Shown piece by piece: positions 60,526 to 64,000 of a stretch of 64,000 nucleotides of DNA. The stretch spans positions 1,054,001 through 1,118,000 of the forward strand of contig NZ_LVWJ02000014.1 in assembly GCF_001625015.1 (NCBI RefSeq), in the 5' to 3' direction. The stretch comes from Lewinella sp. 4G2 (GTDB lineage Bacteria > Bacteroidota > Bacteroidia > Chitinophagales > Saprospiraceae). The notes beneath the pieces were generated by a model. It saw only the letters and a program-made list of their open reading frames with translations. It did no database searches and was not told where the DNA came from. The position numbers and the translations under genes are program-made. Position 1 is the first letter of the stretch, and every line of letters begins with the position of its first letter.

Positions 60526-61184
60526 TGACTGAGGTACGCTACGTACATAACCGGGAAGAATTATCCTCCACCGCCTTTCGTAAGCTGGAAGCCCTGTTGC
60601 CGCCCATCTTCCACGGTTCATTTGCGCGGTATCGCCGCTGGCAGGACCGGCAGGCTGGCCTATTCGGAAAATTATTAGTGCGGCAACTGCTGAAGGAAGT
60701 CCTCGGGCAGCCGGAATTACTGGCGACGATGACCGTTGATGATCACGCCCGGCCATCACTGGCTTTTGGGGGTGATTTTAATATCTCGCACACCAATGGG
60801 CTCATCGTTGCCGCCCTGAGTACTACTCAACGAATTGGTATCGACGTGGAGCGCCATCAGGAAGTTGATCCGGCAGAATTCGACCGAGTTTTTACCGTTC
60901 ACGAACAGCAGCGGATCCGCAGAAGTAAGCACCCACAGGCTACTTTCTACCAGACCTGGACGAGAAAGGAAGCCGCCATGAAAGCGGACGGCCGTGGCTT
61001 CTACCTCAACGCTGCGGATTACGAAACGGGAGAGGCCACTATCGCTATTGATGGAAACGACTGGGTATTAAGGGAGCTCCCCTTGCCGCGGGGGTATACC
61101 GGTCACCTTAGCGCACTTAACGTGACGGAGGTGAGGATAGAGGAGGTGAGTTTGCTTGAATTCTTGGCTTGGGGAACTGATTAG
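60525..61184 (+). CDS. Sfp-type 4'-phosphopantetheinyl transferase
   Basis: 219 residues. Conserved motifs: FNISHTNGLIVAAL, IGIDVERHQ (Mg-binding Asp and Glu) and FYQTWTRKEAAMKADG. It transfers phosphopantetheine from CoA to the carrier-protein serines of the cluster. Overlaps the glycosyltransferase stop (TAATG) and is the last gene of the plus arm. Confidence 0.95.
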   Translation: MTEVRYVHNREELSSTAFRKLEALLPPIFHGSFARYRRWQDRQAGLFGKLLVRQLLKEVLGQPELLATMTVDDHARPSLAFGGDFNISHTNGLIVAALSTTQRIGIDVERHQEVDPAEFDRVFTVHEQQRIRRSKHPQATFYQTWTRKEAAMKADGRGFYLNAADYETGEATIAIDGNDWVLRELPLPRGYTGHLSALNVTEVRIEEVSLLEFLAWGTD

Positions 61185-61250
61185 CCAAAGTGAAGAGGGC
61201 AGGGATTTATGCTCAACCTACATTTTTAGCGCATCCTGTCGGCGTAGCTG

Positions 61251-61886
61251 CTAAAGGGTTTTCTCGGGCCCACCATAAAACAAGTACCCCAGAATCATCG
61301 CCGGAATAACTCGACGCTGCTCCTCCACAAATTGAAGGAACTGGGCTTCGTCGTACTCCCCGGCGTACAGCACGGAGCCCTTGGTAATGAACGGATAGAT
61401 CGTCATCCCTACCAGCGCGCTGGTGAAACTGGGGACGGACATGGACCGAATTTTTCCACTCTTTTCAAGCGCAGCCAGTTTTGCGGTGAGGACGATCGCG
61501 GAGTCCTTAAAGTCAACGATTTCCTTAAAGGCTTCGGGGTTGCGCTCCGACTCCACGAGGCAAAAGGTCGCTACGTGTGGCTTGCGGATGAAGAGGTCCG
61601 TAAAGCCGTCCACGAAACCGTGTACGATCTCTTCCAAAGAATTTTCGGCTCGGAAGACGCCGTAGTAAATGTCTACGAATTCGGACATGGCCGACTTAGC
61701 TACCAGGGAAAAGAGCTCGTCTTTCGATTTATGGTGGTAGTGTAGGGTGGCTACGTTGATGCCCGCCTCCTCCGCGATATCGCGTGTCTTGGTGCCATCG
61801 TACCCCTTTCGCGTAAAAACGCGAATGGCCGCAGCGGCAATCTTGGCCTTGGTATCCAATTTCTTCGTAGTGGGCGTAGCGCTCAT
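61251..61886 (-). CDS. TetR/AcrR-family transcriptional regulator
   Basis: 211 residues. The N-terminal helix-turn-helix is RVFTRKGYDGTKTRDIAEEA followed by GINVATLHYHHKSKDELFSL, and an all-helical ligand-binding C-terminus follows. It is convergent with the phosphopantetheinyl transferase and divergent from the sigma factor. A large dyad lies 82 bp upstream of its start. Likely controls the efflux genes to the right, or the biosynthetic cluster. Confidence 0.93.
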   Translation of the reverse strand: MSATPTTKKLDTKAKIAAAAIRVFTRKGYDGTKTRDIAEEAGINVATLHYHHKSKDELFSLVAKSAMSEFVDIYYGVFRAENSLEEIVHGFVDGFTDLFIRKPHVATFCLVESERNPEAFKEIVDFKDSAIVLTAKLAALEKSGKIRSMSVPSFTSALVGMTIYPFITKGSVLYAGEYDEAQFLQFVEEQRRVIPAMILGYLFYGGPEKTL

Positions 61887-61967
61887 GCTGAAGTAAAGGT
61901 ATTTAGTGGGAGAAAGGTTGGGCGATTAAGGTCCGTGCGAGGAGTCCGAATTTCAGCAGGCGGGAAG

Positions 61968-62009
61968 GCAATCAAAAGATTCAATCAAATGATTGAACCT
62001 TTTGATTGC
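61968..62009. promoter_or_regulatory. nested dyad, probable TetR operator
   Basis: Outer arms GCAATCAAAAG / CTTTTGATTGC (11 bp, perfect) enclose inner arms TTCAATCA / TGATTGAA (8 bp, perfect, 2-bp spacer). It is located between the divergent tetR and sigma-factor genes, ending 37 bp before the latter. Double symmetry suggests two repressor dimers, or overlapping sites. Confidence 0.65.
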
Positions 62010-62046
62010 GGGTTCCCTTTGAGGATGCGTAACCATTCCTCAAGTC

Positions 62047-62559
62047 ATGACCATCACAGAATTTACCCAGCTCGGCGAGCAGTATTTACCGGCAATGGAG
62101 GCCCAGGCCCTGCGCTTGACCAATGATCCACACCGCGCAAAGGATCTGCTGCAGGAGGCGGCTTACTCGGCTTACAAAAACCGCCAGCAATTTCGGCCCG
62201 GCACCAGTTTTCTGGCCTGGGCCCAGGCGATCATTCGCAACACATTTTTCAGCAGCTATCGCCAGCAAAAGCGGCGGGGTGATCTGCTGAAAGCGACGCC
62301 CATCCACGACAGTTGGAGTACCCGCGAGGTAACGTACAACCCGGCCGAAGGAACCATGGGCGCTGAAAAGATCATGGAACTGGTGCAGGGACTACCCGTC
62401 ATCTTTCGCCACCCTTTTTTGCTCCACTACGAAGGGGTCAAGTACCGGGAGATTTCCCTGCGGCTCGGCATCCCCGTCGGGACGGCAAAAAGCAGGGTCT
62501 TTACCGCCCGGCAGATCCTGAAGAAGCAAATTGATGCACTCTACCGGATTGCAGGTTAG
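62047..62559 (+). CDS. ECF-type RNA polymerase sigma factor
   Basis: 170 residues. Sigma region 2 (about 10-80) contains TNDPHRAKDLLQEAAYSAYK and FLAWAQAIIRNTFFSSYRQQ. Region 4 (about 110-165) contains VKYREISLRLGIPVGTAKSR. No anti-sigma factor gene follows; the efflux adaptor gene begins 60 bp downstream. Transcription probably starts near the dyad at 61968-62009. Confidence 0.93.
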   Translation: MTITEFTQLGEQYLPAMEAQALRLTNDPHRAKDLLQEAAYSAYKNRQQFRPGTSFLAWAQAIIRNTFFSSYRQQKRRGDLLKATPIHDSWSTREVTYNPAEGTMGAEKIMELVQGLPVIFRHPFLLHYEGVKYREISLRLGIPVGTAKSRVFTARQILKKQIDALYRIAG

Positions 62560-62619
62560 AATATGGCTTAGTCCGGCCCCTTTGCGTCCTTCCACTACTC
62601 CACTTTATATCCCATTTTC

Positions 62620-63753
62620 ATGCGTAACCTTCTTATTCTCGGCCCAATTCGCGGCCTTATTTTCTGCCTATTTCTTGGCTTCTTCGCTTGTAGTGGAGAC
62701 GAGGGGTCCGACGCCTCCGTGACCACGGATGCTGCACCCCCAACTTCCCCCGCACCCGCGGCCGCGCCCGCTAAATCCTACCCTACTGAAACCGTCACCT
62801 TGCGTACGGTGAAACGGCCGATCAGTCTGACCGGGCGCGTGGTGCCCCTTCAGGAAGCCGTCGTCAGTAGCCAGGTGCCGGGTATCGTGCTGCCCACCGA
62901 TAAACTGCTCCAGGAAGGGAAATACTACGCAAAGGGGGAGGTGATGGTACGGATCGACAACGAAACGCTGCGCCTGGGGCTGAAGGCCGACCGCGCCCAG
63001 CTCGCCACCGCCATCGTGCCCTTACTCTCCGATCTGAGCATTGACTACGCCGATGAATACCCCGCCTGGGAAGGCTTCGTCAATAGCATTAAAGCCGACC
63101 AATCGCTACCCGCCATGCCCGGCATTGAAAGCCAAAAACTGCGGTACTTCATCAGCTCGCGGGGGATACCCGGACAGTACTACGGCATTCAGGCCAAGGA
63201 GGCTACACTGGACGATTACACCGTTCGCGCCCCCTTCAGCGGGCGCTTGACGATGGCCGCCGTCGACCCCGGCAGCTACGTCAACCCGGGCCAGCCACTG
63301 GCGAAGATCAGCCGCACGGACGTATACGAAGTGAAGGCCAGTCTCCCCGCAGCTGCCGTGCCCAAAGTTGCGACCGGCCAACGGGTGCAACTCCGCTCCC
63401 GTAATCTAAGCAGGGAATTCACCGGGACGATCAACCGCTTCGGTACGGCCATTGATCCGCAGACCCAGTCGGTCATCGCTTACGTCCGCCTGGCGGGTAA
63501 GGACCTCCGGAGCGGCCTCTACCTCGAAGGGGAACTCCCCGGCGACGAACTGGCCGACGTGGCCGTCCTACCCCGCGAGGCCCTGAATCGGGATAACTCC
63601 GTCTACGTAATTACCGATGGGAAGGTGGCCTCCAAGACCGTCGAGGTCGCGGCCATCGAAAGCGACAAGGTCTACCTGCGCGGTCTGCTGGACGGTGATC
63701 GGGTAATCGTACAAACCGCCGAATCCTCCATCATTGGTACGCGGGCAAAATAG
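62620..63753 (+). CDS. RND efflux periplasmic adaptor lipoprotein (HlyD/AcrA family)
   Basis: 377 residues. Lipoprotein signal ending GFFACSG, then an Ala/Pro linker created partly by an 18-bp repeat (APAAAP). Next come a barrel-sandwich hybrid split by a helical hairpin (GRVVPLQEAVVSSQVPGIV ... YTVRAPFSGRLTMAAVDPG), a beta-barrel and a membrane-proximal domain (VAVLPREALNRDNSVYVITD). It bridges the RND pump to an outer-membrane channel. The pump gene follows by 68 bp. Confidence 0.94.
   Translation: MRNLLILGPIRGLIFCLFLGFFACSGDEGSDASVTTDAAPPTSPAPAAAPAKSYPTETVTLRTVKRPISLTGRVVPLQEAVVSSQVPGIVLPTDKLLQEGKYYAKGEVMVRIDNETLRLGLKADRAQLATAIVPLLSDLSIDYADEYPAWEGFVNSIKADQSLPAMPGIESQKLRYFISSRGIPGQYYGIQAKEATLDDYTVRAPFSGRLTMAAVDPGSYVNPGQPLAKISRTDVYEVKASLPAAAVPKVATGQRVQLRSRNLSREFTGTINRFGTAIDPQTQSVIAYVRLAGKDLRSGLYLEGELPGDELADVAVLPREALNRDNSVYVITDGKVASKTVEVAAIESDKVYLRGLLDGDRVIVQTAESSIIGTRAK
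62752..62769 (-). repeat. 18-bp dispersed repeat, one mismatch (GCACCCGCGGCCGCGCCC)
   Basis: Encodes A-P-A-A-A-P in the post-lipobox linker of the efflux adaptor. Confidence 0.75.
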
Positions 63754-63821
63754 TCCTCCCGCCCTACCCTTTTATTTATTCTCCCTTGTCATTTCCCGGC
63801 ATCACCGGGTAAGTCACCATT

Positions 63822-64000
63822 ATGCGTAAGCTCATCAAGTTCTTCATCGAACACCCAACCATCGTCAACCTTTGTGTCCTCCTCATCGTCGGCCTCGGCG
63901 CCATGACGCTGTTGCAGACCGACACGAGTTACCTGCCCAAAGCCAAGGTGCGATTCATCGACGTGGCGGTCGTTTACCCCGGTGCCACGCCCGAGCAAGT
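63822..64000 (+). CDS. RND efflux pump (AcrB/MdtB-like), N-terminal fragment
   Basis: Cut by the window end. The 59 codons visible start MRKLIKFFIEHPTIVNL, followed by a membrane helix and VAVVYPGATPEQV. This matches the start of RND permeases (first helix, then the porter-domain YPGA-PE-V motif). Follows its adaptor gene by 68 bp in the same direction. Confidence 0.93.
   Translation, partial: MRKLIKFFIEHPTIVNLCVLLIVGLGAMTLLQTDTSYLPKAKVRFIDVAVVYPGATPEQ

Noticed and set aside
1..64000. tRNA, rRNA, insertion-sequence transposase or prophage genes
   Set aside because: I looked for cloverleaf termini, conserved rRNA words and transposase or integrase motifs and saw none; a tRNAscan/ISfinder run would be needed to exclude them fully.

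Overview
The window looks like a chromosomal segment of a Bacteroidota bacterium, most likely a Lewinella/Neolewinella-type member of the Saprospiria. The supporting features are type IX secretion (T9SS) sorting domains, a TonB receptor with an N-terminal carboxypeptidase-regulatory-like domain, a Rho factor with a long Arg/Gly/Asn-rich insert, -7 promoter boxes of the TAnnTTTG type, and moderately high G+C interrupted by an AT-rich island. The lineage is inferred from gene content only.

Layout. 1-1453: end of a sensor kinase, its response regulator, a cluster of three DnaA-box-like sequences and a strong terminator. 1476-9076: a PBP4-type DD-carboxypeptidase and three secreted surface proteins, including a dockerin-like and a possible cohesin-like neighbour. 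9431-17324: DsbD-like reductase, a complete TRAP transporter (DctPQM), alanine dehydrogenase and TsaE. 17656-25863: an AT-rich island with a 2089-residue RHS protein carrying a metzincin-like C-terminal tip, a small haem-motif lipoprotein overlapping its 3' end, and a peptidase S74/T9SS protein. 26093-31090: metal-binding lipoprotein-like SBP, outer-membrane proteins, a methyltransferase and a radical SAM/SPASM protein. 31233-38872: housekeeping genes rho, serS, a YugP-like protease, frr and thrS. 39088-61184: a nonribosomal peptide cluster. 61251-64000: TetR regulator, ECF sigma factor and the start of an RND efflux system.

The NRPS cluster is the main system. The minus-strand arm encodes a flavin dehydrogenase, a stand-alone adenylation enzyme with a prolyl/pyrrole-type code, a carrier protein, an NRPS (C-A-PCP) and a TonB receptor. 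The plus-strand arm encodes an ABC exporter, a HupE/UreJ-like membrane protein, an NRPS (C-A-PCP-E), an NRPS (C-PCP-TE), a glycosyltransferase and an Sfp-type phosphopantetheinyl transferase. The adenylation domain of the first NRPS has an asparagine-type specificity code and is split by a complete PP-loop ATPase (AANH-type) domain with zinc-knuckle and CxxCxxC cysteines. This suggests on-line thioamide or amidine formation. The thioesterase has cysteine in place of the usual serine. A glycosylated pyrrole-carboxamide peptide, possibly metal-binding, is the working hypothesis.

Non-coding structure is also unusual. An 18-bp sequence, GCACCCGCGGCAGCGCCC, recurs about a dozen times in both orientations, in 5' leaders and inside genes in several reading frames. 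Intergenic spaces carry at least five families of hairpin repeats, and six or more low-complexity arrays share a 7-bp period while using different words.
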